Below, in pieces: positions 24,565 to 37,222 of a DNA stretch of 64,000 nucleotides. Both the position numbers and the translations under genes were made by a program. Numbering within the stretch: the stretch's first letter is position 1; every line of letters begins with the position of its first letter. The stretch comes from Rhizophagus irregularis. Its lineage: Eukaryota > Glomeromycota > Glomeromycetes > Glomerales > Glomeraceae. Where the stretch lies: positions 1,509,501-1,573,500 of the forward strand of contig NC_089438.1 in the NCBI RefSeq assembly GCF_026210795.1. Direction: 5' to 3'. The notes beneath the pieces are model-generated. The model was not told the DNA's origin. It ran no database searches and saw nothing but the letters and a program-made list of their open reading frames with translations.

Positions 24565-24990
24565 TTTACCTGTTCATGCTTGATATTCATCTGTCCATGC
24601 TTGATATTTATCTGTACGTGTTTGATATTTTTATCTGTTCATGCTTGATGTTTATCTATCACGTGCTTGATATTTTTATCTGTTCATGCTTGATGTTTAT
24701 CTGTTCATGCTTGATGTTTATCTGTACGTGCTTAATGTTTATCTGTACGTGCTTGATGTTTTATCTGTACCGTGCTTGATGTTTATCTGTACGTGCTTGA
24801 TATTTATCTGTACGTGCTTGATATTTATCTGTACGTGCTTGATGGTTTTATCTGTACGTGCTTGATGGTTTTATCTGACCATGCTTGACATTTTTATCCG
24901 TCCGTGCTTTATATTTTTATCCATCTGTGCTTGATATTTTTGTCCGTCTGTGCTTGATGTTTTTGTCCAACTGTGTTTGATTTAATCCAA
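24565..24990. repeat. CTTGATGTTTATCTGTACGTG minisatellite (four arrays in the element pair)
   Basis: A 20-23-base unit with variants (CTTGATATTTATCTGTTCATG and similar) is repeated about 18 times here. Related arrays lie at about 27170-27500 (same strand) and, reverse-complemented, at about 30990-31400 and 32930-33260. Confidence 0.85.
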
Positions 24991-26749
24991 CTATACTCGA
25001 TAATTTTATCTTTGTCAAAAATTAGTTTTTTTTGTCAGCACAGGGTTGATATTTTGTTGGTCACATGTTTTTAAGTTTAGCGTAGTTTTAAAAAAAATTT
25101 TTTTTTTATTGGCTTTTTTTTATAAACAAATTTTGTAGAGAATTTTTATTTTTAATATAGGCAAAGGCTTTGTTTGGTAGAATTTCTTTGGGAATTTTTA
25201 ATAAGATTTTTTTTGATAAAAAATTTCGTTAGAAAATTTTTTTCATTGATAGGGACATTTCTGAGTTTTTTTTTTTTTGATGATAATTTCGTTAAAAACT
25301 TTTATTTGATAGAAATTTTATTGGAGAATTTTTTTTTAATAAGATTTTTTTTTGACATATACTTAATTTGTTGGAACAATTTTTTTTAACAGGAGAGATT
25401 TTTTTTTTTGATAGAGAATTAATTGAAAATTTTTTTTTTTTTTGTAGAAAATTATTTGAAGAATTTTTTTAATAGGGAAGATTTTTTTTTTTTGATAGAT
25501 AATTTCGTTACTAGAAAATTTTTTTAACTAGTGAGATTTTTTTTGATAGAGAATTTCGTTAGAATTTTTTTTTAATAGGACTGAGGGAGTTTTCCTTGAT
25601 AAAGAATTCTTTTGGAATTTTTTTTAATAGGTGAAAGTATTTTTGACGGAGAATTTTATTAGAGAATTTTTTTTTTTTTTGATAGAAATTTTCAACATAG
25701 AATTTTCTTTTTAATAGGTAAGATTTTTTTTTTTGATAGATCATTTCGTTAATAATTTTTTTAACAGGAGATTTTTTTTTTTGATAGAAAATTTCGGTAA
25801 AGAATTTTTTTTTTAGAATTTTTTTTTAATAGGAGGGAAGTTTTTTTTTGATAGAAATTCTTTTGAGAACTTTTTTAAATAGGTAAGAATCTTTGAATTT
25901 TTTTTTAATAGGGAAAATGTATTTTTTGATGGAAGATTTTCGTTAGAAATTTTTCTTAATCAGGGGATATTTTTTTTTGATTGAGAATTTCATTAGAGAA
26001 TTGTTGGTTGAAAAGTTTTTTTATTTTTTTGATGGAGAATTTTGTTAGAAAATAGTTTTTTTTTTAATAAGGGTATCGAGAATTTTGGCTTGAAATTTTT
26101 TTTTTTAATAAAGAATTTCATTAGAGATTTTTTTTATAAAATTAAAAAATTACTAAATTACATTAATAAGATTAAGATAAAATTAAAAAAAAACTATGAT
26201 AGAATCCTTAATAGCAGTAAATTAAGCAAATTTTATATACTAGTAAAGCTCCGCATGAGCGACATAAATTAAAAAGTTAATAATGTTAACTTTAAGAAAA
26301 GTATATAGCAGAAATTTGTTTGAAGTGTTTCTTCTTTTTATCATTAATTGGAAACATTTTTGAAAATCTACTATTTTAAATACTTTTAATATATAAATAA
26401 AAATTGGGATTGCCTGGGCGATCATCGCCTGGGTTATTTTTTTCAAATATATATGTACTATCTAATTTTTGATCGGTTATTATTAAAAAGATATTTTTTA
26501 AAAAAAATTTTTTGCAAATATATTTATTCAAAATATCTTATTTAATTAAATTTTATTTACAAATATTAAAATTTAAGTCACATTTACGATTTTAAAGAAA
26601 AAAATCACCATATTTATTTTTATTGAAGTGTACAAATAAAAGAAACAATAACAAGAAATAAAAAAGATAAGTAAATTACAATGATCAAGGAAAAAGATGC
26701 TAATAAAAAAATAAAATAACAATGGAGTAATGGAAAGTAATAGAAGATG

Positions 26750-27075
26750 AAAGGGAATAAAAGAGTAATGAGAAGTGATAGGAAACAAAAAGGAGAAATA
26801 GGACATGATGAGAGACGAAAAGGAGTGATGGGAGACGAAAAGAAGTGATTGGAGACAAAGAGGAGTGATGGGAGATAAAAAAAAAGTGATGGGAAGATTA
26901 AGAGGAGTGATGGGAGACAAAAGGAAGTGATGAAAGACGAAGAGGAGTGATGGGAGACGAAAAGAAGTGATGGGAGACGAAGAGGAGTGATGGGTGACGA
27001 AGAGGAGTGATGGGAGATAAAAAGGAGTGATGGGAGACAAAAAGAAGTGATGGGAAGATTAAGAGGAGTGATGGG
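26750..27075. repeat. GAGTGATGGGAGACGAAAAG minisatellite
   Basis: A 19-22-base unit is repeated about 15 times with substitutions. It is also present on this strand at 31492-31750, and in reverse complement at about 28690-29230. ORFs across it are translations of the repeat. Confidence 0.85.
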
Positions 27076-27077
27076 TA

Positions 27078-30000
27078 TGGCAAGCCGAGTTGGACATAAT
27101 TATCAGACATTGTGCGATAAAATATCAAGCATGGCTTGACAAAATGTCACCCCGTGTCTGACATTTTACCTGTTTATGCTTGATTTTCATCTGTCCCGTG
27201 CTTGATATTTATCTGTACGTGCTTGATATTTTTATCTGTTCATGCTTGATGTTTATCTATCACGTGCTTGATATTTTTATCTGTTCGTGCTTGATGTTTA
27301 TCTGTACGTGCTTGATGTTTTATCTGTACGTGCTTGATGTTTTATCTGTACGTGTTTGATGTTTATCTGTACATGCTTGATATTTATCTGTACGTGCTTG
27401 ATGTTTTTATCTGACCATGCTTGACATTTTTATCCGTCCGTGCTTTATGTTTTTATCCATTTGTGCTTGATATTTTTGTCCGTCTGTGCTTGATGTTTTT
27501 GTCCAACTGTATTTGATTTAATCCAACTATGCTCAATAATTTTATCTTTGTCAAAAATTAGTTTCTTTGTCAGCACAGGGTTGATATTTTGTTGGTCACA
27601 TGTTTTAAGTTTAGCATAGTTTTAAAAAATTTTTTTTTTTTATTGGCTTTTTTTTATAAACAAATTTTGTAGAGAATTTTTATTTTTAATATAGGCAAAG
27701 GCTTAGTTTGATAGAATTTCTTTGGGAATTTTTTTAATAAGATTTTTTTTGATAAAAAATTTCGTTAGAAAAATTTTTTTCATTGATAGGAACATTTCTG
27801 AGTTTTTTTTTTGATGATAATTTCGTTAAAAACTTTTATTTGATAGAAATTTTATTGGAGAATTTTTTTTTTGATAAGATTTTTTTTTGATATGTACTTA
27901 ACAATTTTTTTTGATAGGAGAGATTTTTTTTTTGATAAAGAATTAATTGAGAATTTTTTTTTTTTTTGCAGAAAATTATTTGAAGAATTTTTTTAATAGG
28001 GAAGATTTTTTTTTGATAGATAATTTCGTTACTAGAAAATTTTTTTAACAAGTGAGATTTTTTTTTGATAGAGAATTTCGTTAAGAATTTTTTTTAATAG
28101 GAGGGAGTTTTCCTTGATAAAGAATTCTTTTGGGAATTTTTTTTAATAGGTGAAAGTATTTTTTGACAGAGAATTTTATTAGAGAATTTTTTTTTTTTTG
28201 ATAGATCATTTCGTTAATAATTTTTTTAACAGGAGATTTTTTTTTTTGATAGAAAATTTTGGTAAAGAATTTTTTTTTTAATAGGAGGAAGTTTTTTTTT
28301 GATAGAAATTCTTTTGAGAACTTTTTTTAATAGGTAAAGAATCTTTGAATTTTTTTTTAATAGGGAAAATGTATTTTTTGATGGAAGATTTTCGTTAGAA
28401 ATTTTTCTTAATCAGGGATATTTTTTTTGATTGAGAATTTCATTAGAGAATTGTTGGTTGAAAAGTTTTTTTATTTTTTTGATGGAAAATTTTGTTAGAA
28501 GTCTCAATAGAAAATTTTATTGAAAATAGTTTTTTTTTAATAAGGGTATTGAGAATTTTGGCTTGAAATTTTTTATTTAATAAAGAATTTCATTAGGAAT
28601 CTTTTTTTTTTATAAAAAATTGATTGAAAATTTATTGGAAATTTTTTATTAAATTTTACAATTTTAATAAATTTTTACTCCTCTTCGTCATCCCATAACT
28701 TCTTTTAATCTTCCATCGCTTTTTTCCCCATTTCGTCCTTTTCCCATCATTCTTCCTTTTCGTCTCCCATCGTTTCTTTCGTCTCCCTCACGCCTGCTCC
28801 TATCACTCCTTTTCGCTCCATCACTTTTTTTGTCTCCCATCGCTCCCTTTCGTCTCCTATCACTCTTCCCTACGCTTCTTTTCGTCTCCCTATCAACCCA
28901 TCACTTTTCGTCTCATCAACCCTCTTCTTTTCCCATCACTCCTTTTTATCTCCCATCACTCCTCTTCATCACCCATCACTCCTCTTCGTCTCCCATCACT
29001 TCTTTTCGTCTCCCATCACTCCTCTTCGTCTTTCATCACTTCCTTTTGTCTCCCATCACTCCTCTTAATCTTCCCATCACTTTTTTTTTATCTCCCATCA
29101 CTCCTCTTTGTCTCCAATCACTTCTTTTCGTCTCCCATCACTCCTTTTCGTCTCTCATCATGTCCTATTTCTCCTTTTTGTTTCCTATCACTTCTCATTA
29201 CTCTTTTATTCCCTTTCATCTTCTATTACTTTCCATTACTCCATTGTTATTTTATTTTTTTATTAGCATCTTTTTCCTTGATCATTGTAATTTACTTATC
29301 TTTTTTATTTCTTGTTATTGTTTCTTTTATTTGTACACTTCAATAAAAATAAATATGGTGATTTTTTTCTTTAAAATCGTAAATGTGACTTAAATTTTAA
29401 TATTTGTAAATAAAATTTAATTAAATAAGATATTTTGAATAAATATATTTGCAAAAAATTTTTTTTAAAAAATATCTTTTTAATAATAACCGATCAAAAA
29501 TTAGATAGTACATATATATTTGAAAAAAATAACCCAGGCGATGATCGCCCAGGCAATCCCAATTTTTATTTATATATTAAAAGTATTTAAAATAGTAGAT
29601 TTTCAAAAATGTTTCCAATTAATGATAAAAAGAAGAAACACTTCAAACAAATTTCTGCTATATACTTTTCTTAAAGTTAACATTATTAACTTTTTAATTT
29701 ATGTCGGCTCATGCGGAGCTTTACTAGTATATAAAATTTGCTTAATTTACTGCTATTAAGGATTCTATCATAGTTTTTTTTTAATTTTATCTTAATCTTA
29801 TTAATGTAATTTAGTAATTTTTTAATTTTATAAAAAAAAATCTCTAATGAAATTCTTTATTAAAAAAAAAAATTTCAAGCCAAAATTCTCGATACCCTTA
29901 TTAAAAAAAAAACTATTTTCTAACAAAATTCTCCATCAAAAAAATAAAAAAACTTTTCAACCAACAATTCTCTAATGAAATTCTCAATCAAAAAAAAATA

Positions 30001-31490
30001 TCCCTGATTAAGAAAAATTTCTAACGAAAATCTTCCATCAAAAAATACATTTTCCCTATTAAAAAAAAATTCAAAGATTCTTACCTATTTAAAAAAGTTC
30101 TCAAAAGAATTTCTATCAAAAAAAACTTCCCTCCTATTAAAAAAAAAATTCTAAAAAAAAATTCTTTACCGAAATTTTCTATCAAAAAAAAAATCTCCTG
30201 TTAAAAAAATTATTAACGAAATGATCTATCAAAAAAAAAAAATCTTACCTATTAAAAAGAAAATTCTATGTTGAAAATTTCTATCAAAAAAAAAAAAAAA
30301 TTCTCTAATAAAATTCTCCGTCAAAAATACTTTCACCTATTAAAAAAAATTCCAAAAGAATTCTTTATCAAGGAAAACTCCCTCAGTCCTATTAAAAAAA
30401 AAATTCTAACGAAATTCTCTATCAAAAAAAATCTCACTAGTTAAAAAAATTTTCTAGTAACGAAATTATCTATCAAAAAAAAAAATCTTCCCTATTAAAA
30501 AAATTCTTCAAATAATTTTCTACAAAAAAAAAAAAATTTTCAATTAATTCTCTATCAAAAAAAAAATCTCTCCGTTAAAAAAAAATTGTTCCAACAAATT
30601 AAGTATATGTCAAAAAAAAAATCTTATTAAAAAAAAATTCTCCAATAAAATTTCTATCAAATAAAAGTTTTTAACGAAATTATCATCAAAAAAAAAAAAA
30701 CTCAGAAATGTCCCTATCAATGAAAAAAAATTTTCTAACGAAATTTTTTATCAAAAAAAATCTTATTAAAAATTCCCAAAGAAATTCTACCAAACAAAGC
30801 CTTTGCCTATATTAAAAATAAAAATTCTCTACAAAATTTGTTTATAAAAAAAAGCCAATAAAAAAAAAATTTTTTTTAAAACTACGCTAAACTTAAAAAC
30901 ATGTGACCAACAAAATATCAACCCTGTGCTGACAAAGAAACTAATTTTTGACAAAGATAAAATTATCGAGTATAGTTGGATTAAATCAAACACAGTTGGA
31001 CAAAAACATCAAGCACAGACGGACAAAAATATCAAGCACAGATGGATAAAAATATAAAGCACGGACGGATAAAAATGTCAAGCATGGTCAGATAAAACCA
31101 TCAAGCACTACAGATAAAACCATCAAGCACGTACAGATAAATATCAAGCACGTACAGATAAATATCAAGCACGTACAGATAAACATCAAAAGCACGGTAC
31201 AGATAAAACATCAAGCACGTACAGATAAACATTAAGCACGTACAGATAAACATCAAGCATGAACAGATAAACATCAAGCATGAACAGATAAAAATATCAA
31301 GCACGTGATAGATAAACATCAAGCATGAACAGATAAAAATATCAAACACGTACAGATAAATATCAAGCATGGACAGATGAATATCAAGCATGAACAGGTA
31401 AAATGTCAGGCACGGTGTAACATTTTGTCAATCCATGCTTGATTTTTCACCCGCCCAATGCCTGATAGTTTAGTCCAGCTCGGCTTGCCA
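27078..31490. mobile_element. repeat-only TA-flanked element, inner copy in opposite orientation
   Basis: Starts TGGCAAGCCGAGTTGG and ends CTCGGCTTGCCA, with TA at 27076-27077 and 31491-31492. It lies inside the GAGTGATGGG minisatellite of the outer copy. The inner left part (27078-about 28680) is the near-identical reverse complement of 31745-33360, and the inner right part (about 28910-31490) is that of 24469-27060. The inner copy is therefore the reverse complement of the whole outer copy. Differences seen are mainly small indels in homopolymers plus occasional single bases, so the insertion is recent or sequence exchange has kept the copies alike. Confidence 0.75.
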
Positions 31491-33362
31491 TATGATGGGA
31501 GACGAAAAGAAGTGATGGGAAGATTAAGAGGAGTGATAGGAGACGAAAAGAAGTGATGGGAAGATTAAGAGGAGTGATAGGAGACGAAAGGGAGCGATGG
31601 GAGACAAAAAAGAGTGATGGGAGACGAAAAGGAGTGATAGGAGACGAAGAGGCATGATGGGAGACGAAAAGAAGCAATGGGAGACGAAAAGGAGTGATGG
31701 GAGACGAAAAGGAGCGATGGAAGATTAAAAGAAGTTATGGGATGACGAAGAGGAGTAAAAATTTATTAAAATTGTAAAATTTAATAAAAAATTTCCAATA
31801 AATTTTCAATCAATTTTTTATAAAAAAAAAAGATTCCTAATGAAATTCTTTATTAAATAAAAAATTTCAAGCCAAAATTCTCAATACCCTTATTAAAAAA
31901 AAAACTATTTTCAATAAAATTTTCTATTGAGACTTCTAACAAAATTCTCCATCAAAAAAATAAAAAAACTTTTCAACCAACAATTCTCTAATGAAATTCT
32001 CAATCAAAAAAAATATCCCTGATTAAGAAAAATTTCTAACGAAAATCTTCCATCAAAAAATACATTTTCCCTATTAAAAAAAAATTCAAAGATTCTTTAC
32101 CTATTAAAAAAAAGTTCTCAAAAGAATTTCTATCAAAAAAAAACTTCCCTCCTATTAAAAAAAAAATTCTTTACCAAAATTTTCTATCAAAAAAAAAAAT
32201 CTCCTGTTAAAAAAATTATTAACGAAATGATCTATCAAAAAAAAAAAAAAATTCTCTAATAAAATTCTCTGTCAAAAAATACTTTCACCTATTAAAAAAA
32301 ATTCCCAAAAGAATTCTTTATCAAGGAAAACTCCCTCCTATTAAAAAAAATTCTTAACGAAATTCTCTATCAAAAAAAAATCTCACTTGTTAAAAAAAAT
32401 TTTCTAGTAACGAAATTATCTATCAAAAAAAAATCTTCCCTATTAAAAAAATTCTTCAAATAATTTTCTGCAAAAAAAAAAAAATTCTCAATTAATTCTT
32501 TATCAAAAAAAAAAATCTCTCCTATCAAAAAAAATTGTTAAGTACATATCAAAAAAAATCTTATCAAAAAAAAATTCTCCAATAAAATTTCTATCAAATA
32601 AAAGTTTTTAACGAAATTATCATCAAAAAAAAAACTCAGAAATGTTCCTATCAATGAAAAAAATTTTCTAACGAAATTTTTTATCAAAAAAAATCTTATT
32701 AAAAAAATTCCCAAAGAAATTCTATCAAACTAAGCCTTTGCCTATATTAAAAATAAAAATTCTCTACAAAATTTGTTTATAAAAAAAAGCCAATAAAAAA
32801 AAAAAAAATTTTTTAAAACTATGCTAAACTTAAAACATGTGACCAACAAAATATCAACCCTGTGCTGACAAAGAAACTAATTTTTGACAAAGATAAAATT
32901 ATTGAGCATAGTTGGATTAAATCAAATACAGTTGGACAAAAACATCAAGCACAGACGGACAAAAATATCAAGCACAAATGGATAAAAACATAAAGCACGG
33001 ACGGATAAAAATGTCAAGCATGGTCAGATAAAAACATCAAGCACGTACAGATAAATATCAAGCATGTACAGATAAACATCAAACACGTACAGATAAAACA
33101 TCAAGCACGTACAGATAAAACATCAAGCACGTACAGATAAACATCAAGCATGAACAGATAAAAATATCAAGCACGTGATAGATAAACATCAAGCATGAAC
33201 AGATAAAAATATCAAGCACGTACAGATAAATATCAAGCACGGGACAGATGAAAATCAAGCATAAACAGGTAAAATGTCAGACACAGGGTGACATTTTGTC
33301 AAGCCATGCTTGATATTTTATCGCACAATGTCTGATAATTATGTCCAACTCGGCTTGCCATA

Positions 33363-35651
33363 TCAGGTCGAGTTGGCCAGTTGACCTGATTACTTTATTA
33401 AATTAGTATTACGACTTACGAGTATCACGTGATATAGATTATCAAATTGATAATTTTTTTTACTCAACGAAGTTTCACTTTTCCATTTTTCTTTTACCAA
33501 ATTTCTTATAAGCTTATCTATCCATTTACATTACATTTCCTTTTCCCATTTTCCTTCTCTTTTTTTCGTTCTTTTCTTTTATCCTCTCCATTTCCATTTC
33601 CTTCATTCTTTTTCTTTTTTGAGTTTGTTCTTTCCTTTTTTTCATCCTTTCCCTCTTCTGTTTAAAAAAAAAGTTAAAATCACCTACAAAAAAATCCAAA
33701 AATTCTTTTTTAAACGGTTATTTCAGTCTCTCTGGACACATTTCTGGTAAACTATTTTTTTTTCAATTATATTTATTTTAACAAGCTAGTTTCTAATGGC
33801 TCATTTTCTTAATTTTTTTTAGACGGGTTTGTTCTTTTTTCTTATATTTAGACGCGTGGAAATTCAGTTTCATTTTTCATTTTTTTTTAAACGGTCTTTT
33901 GGTTTCTTTTGACGCATGAGTTTTCGGTATATTTTTTTTATTTTCTTTAATTTAACTACTTTGATGAACTGTTATTAACAGTTCACTTTTTTTCTTTTTT
34001 AGAGCACTTCAAATTTTTGTCATATTCCTTTTTATTAAAATAATTGATGATGGCTTAGAAATTCGGTAAGTCTTAATTTTTTTTACTAAATTTTTTATTT
34101 TTAACGAACTATATTAATAGTTCATTTCTTTTTCTTTTTTAGGCAGATCTTTCTGGTTTCTGGAGTTTGGATGGCTTGAATTTGAGTACTTGAATTTGGT
34201 AAGAAAGGGGCTGTTTTTATAATTCTTTAATGAAACGTTTACTAACGTTTCATCTATTTTTCTCTTTTTAGATGGCTTCTTTTTCTTCAAGTCTTTGTAC
34301 ACGCAAATTACGGTATATATTTTAGTTTTTTTTTGTTTTTTAAACATCTTTATTATAACGAAATGTTAACCTAATAATTTCGTTTTTTTTTTGTTTTTTT
34401 TAGGTGGGTCTTCGGCTCTTTGAACATGACTTTTTGATAAGTAATTTTTGTCTTTTATTTTTTTATTTATTTTAATGAAACGTTTATTAACGTTTCGTCT
34501 TATTCTTTTTTTTAATCAGCTTTTTCAAAACTTTTTTGACGTGAATTCATAAGTTTATTTCTTTATTTATTTTATTTATTTTTTGTTTATTTTAACAAAA
34601 CGTTTACTAACGTTTCATTATTTTCCTTTTTTTAGGTGGATCTTAGATTCCGGTAAGAAATCAGAAGAGATTTTTTAATTTATTTATTTAACGAACTGTC
34701 TTTAACATTTCGTTTTTAGACGGCTTGCTCTTCAGACTTGGATAGCGTGCATTATTTAAATAAAATTATTTCATTACAATAAAGAGCACGAAAATTGTAG
34801 AAAATGTAGTGGATATATCCACAAAGGTTTAAAAAAAAGTTTGGTTAAAGCTAATAAGACAATAGATTCGCGACTAAAAAAAAGATTATTGATGAAAATC
34901 AAAATCATGGGATTTTTTGTTGGTAAAATCAATATTACATTGACAAGTACTCTTCAAATCTGAACACATTGGATTTCTTCTCTTTTTTTTTTAGACAACC
35001 AGTTTATTGGATACAGATTTTGGCGAATATTGGAGTTTTCTTTGATTTATTTCTTTTAATAAAATATCTTACTAACGTTTTGATTTATATTTTTTTTTTC
35101 TAGATGATCGGATAACCAGGTCTTTAGAAGCGTAGAATTTTGGTAAGAAGAATCCAAAGTATTTTTTTGAATATATTTCTTTTAGTAAATTACTTTAATT
35201 TCATTCTTTTTTTTATTAGATAACCTGGTTTCCAGATGCATGAAAATTCATTAAAAAATTAGAAATCTTTTTAATTTTAAATAGCAGGGAGGGTCTTTGG
35301 AAGTGTTAGAAATTTAATTAATCATAATTTAAAAGATGTATCATATGTAATATAACAAAACAATATGTATAATAAATATAATAATAAAATTGAGTAGTAA
35401 AATAATATCAAAATATCAGTATTAAAATAGTGTAATATACTATTATTTATTATATAATTAATTTAAATATTTGAATTATACTAATTTCTAATGCAAAATT
35501 AATATATAATATTATTAATCTGTTAGTAATAAAAAAATAACGCTTATCGAATACAAGCTGCGTTGAAATTTGTTTAATAAGCACTTAAATTAAGTATTCT
35601 TAAAGCATTTAATAAATGGTTGGTAAATGCTTAGTTTAACTTGGTGATGTC
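33363..35651. repeat. array of ~120-bp units: short hairpin, pyrimidine tract, AG
   Basis: At least seven short inverted repeats recur at about 33966, 34106, 34232, 34359, 34477, 34597 and 34691 (for example GAAACGTTTACTAACGTTTC), spaced mostly 117-140 bases. Each is followed by a T-rich tract that usually ends in TTTTTAG, then 20-60 bases and often a GTAAG-like donor. Weaker units extend to about 35220. The rest of the region (35300-35651) is AT-rich without genes. Two similar hairpins occur at 45805 and 45925. Confidence 0.7.
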
Positions 35652-36696
35652 ATGGATACAAGAAGTAATCAAAGTAGTGAATATAAAAATGATAAAGTTA
35701 AGATAATTATATATTCCAGATTATTCTTTTTAGAGCTTTTAAGAAAAAGCTCAGATATACTAACTCATTTAGCTTATAATTTTAGGTGGATGATGATAAT
35801 GATGCACAAAACATGTCTTTTAACAGTATTGGAAGTGCAATATCAGTGATGAGTCTTGAAGATAACTTTGAAAATATATTAGATTCTTCTAAAGAGCCTG
35901 AAATTTTTGAAGAATCTGAAAATCCTAATTCCAAAACTTGCACAGAATTTCCTAATGACACTGGTAAAAAAATGGTCTATCCTACACATATCCTACACAT
36001 ATCTTACATATATCGGGTACTCAAAATGTAGAAAATCATACACAAATAATACACATATCATACACATATCGGGTACTTATATATATAGTATACCTATCAG
36101 GTACCTGATATATGTATGATATATATATTAGTACCCGATATGTGTATGATATGTGTATTATTTGTGTATGATTTTCTACATTTTGAGTACCCAATATGTG
36201 TAAGATATGTGTAGGATAAATCATTTTTTTACCAGTGTGATGCTTATAAAGATCTAATGTTATTAGTAATAAAATACAAAATAAACAATAAAGGTGGTAA
36301 TGAAATAATACACTTTTTTAATAAACATTCAAATCTTACAGAATCACCATTACCAAAAAATATCGAACAAGGATGAGCATTTATGAATAACATGAAGTTT
36401 TCTAATTTAGAATTTAGTAAAGTCCTTATAACAAAACATAAGGATAAAGATTATTTTCTTTATTATCAAAATTTAATACAGTGCATCAAAAATATTTTAG
36501 CTATTCCTGACATAACACAAAATTTTGCACTATCTTACAAAAACTTTGAAGTAAATGCCAAATATTATTTAATTCAATAATTTAAATAATATTTATTTTA
36601 ATTTATTTATATTATTTTATAGTATAATGGAAAAAGTATTTACAGTGAGTAAAACACTGGAAAATAGTGGAAGACTACACAAGAATCCTTACCAAT
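35652..36696 (+). pseudogene. Plavaka-type transposase, N-terminal part, broken
   Basis: Putative exons 35652-35697 and 35787 onward encode an acidic N-terminus followed by YKDLMLLVIKYKINNKGGNE, FFNKHSN and SPLPKNIEQG, then IPDITQNFALS. This matches the N-terminal region of Plavaka-type transposases as I know them from Rhizophagus. A MITE (35959-36237) interrupts the frame between FPND and AYKDL, and its removal with one TGA copy restores frame. Further damage: TGA at 36374, TAA at 36650 and TAG at 36665. The segment ends at 36696, where a CACTG element begins, and continues at 41532. It cannot be functional. Confidence 0.72.
35959..36237. mobile_element. 279-bp MITE with CACTGGTAAAAAAATG ends
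   Basis: Perfectly inverted ends CACTGGTAAAAAAATG and CATTTTTTTACCAGTG lie between TGA duplications at 35956-35958 and 36238-36240. The inside is a near-palindrome rich in ATATCGGGTAC and TACACATATC words. The same words form the subterminal repeats of the 13-kb element. The CACTG end and 3-bp duplication suggest CACTA-type mobilisation. Confidence 0.88.
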
Positions 36697-37222
36697 CACT
36701 GGAAATGTCACAATAAAAAAAGGCAAATTTTTTTTATTAGGTCGAGAAAAAAAATTTATGGCGCAAAGATTCCTCTTCAAATGTATAATACAAATATATA
36801 ATTAAAGTTGGCCAAAATTAATTAAATCTGGTTAAATTTGCCGATCAACAATTTATAATTCTGGCCAAATTTTTGTTAATTCTGGCCAATTCCGTAATGC
36901 CGGCCTAAATTCCGTTAAATTAAAAAAAATTAAATCATATGTAACACCAAATTTACACAATATGATCGATCTAACTTAAATAATAAAAAACGAACATATT
37001 GACCGCTTCTATAACCTTATTAAAAAAAATCTCTCATACTCTTTGTTATTCAACTTTAACCTTCGCTGGAAGTTGTTGTATTTTTGATATTAAAAATAAT
37101 AAAAGGTAAGAAAAACTTGAAATTTACCAAAGATAACAAGAAATTTAAAGTTTTAAACAAAAACTAGTAAAATATAACGTGTTTTTTTCTTAAAAAAAAA
37201 ATTTTTTTTTTAGATTTATATA

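Larger units (their letters stand above)
24469..33360. mobile_element. repeat-only TA-flanked element, outer copy (interrupted)
   Basis: The left end TGGCAAAGCCTGG at 24469 and right end CTCGGCTTGCCA ending at 33360 are inverted and flanked by TA (24467-24468, 33361-33362). With the inner copy and one TA removed, the element is about 4.48 kb. Its left half (24469-27077) carries a CTTGATGTTTATCTGTACG array, then a T-rich GAATTTT..AATAGG array, a non-repetitive stretch (about 26130-26750), then a GAGTGATGGGAGACGAAAAG array. The right half (31491-33360) mirrors these without the non-repetitive stretch. No transposase-like ORF was found, so it is presumably non-autonomous. Confidence 0.75.

Noticed and set aside
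28830-29393. 187-codon ORF (Ser/Pro/His/Leu-rich)
   Set aside because: It is a translation of the GAGTGATGGGAGACGAAAAG minisatellite complement; its mirror ORF appears at 26573-27040.
31101-31391. 96-codon ORF of MLDIYLYVLD-type repeats, also at 24576-24779
   Set aside because: Translation of the CTTGATGTTTATCTGTACG minisatellite, present only because the repeat length keeps frame for a while.
24565-33260. Regular 20-23-bp repeats resembling a CRISPR array
   Set aside because: Units are directly adjacent with no unique spacers, vary in sequence, and occur in a eukaryotic context; they are minisatellites.
33447-33665. 72-codon Phe/Ser-rich ORF
   Set aside because: Low-complexity T-rich pyrimidine tract preceding the hairpin array.
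23626-35649. Inverted CATCACnAAGTTAA motif at 23626 and its complement ending at 35649, as ends of a 12-kb element
   Set aside because: Only about 13 bases match and the flanking bases show no duplication; probably chance or very old.
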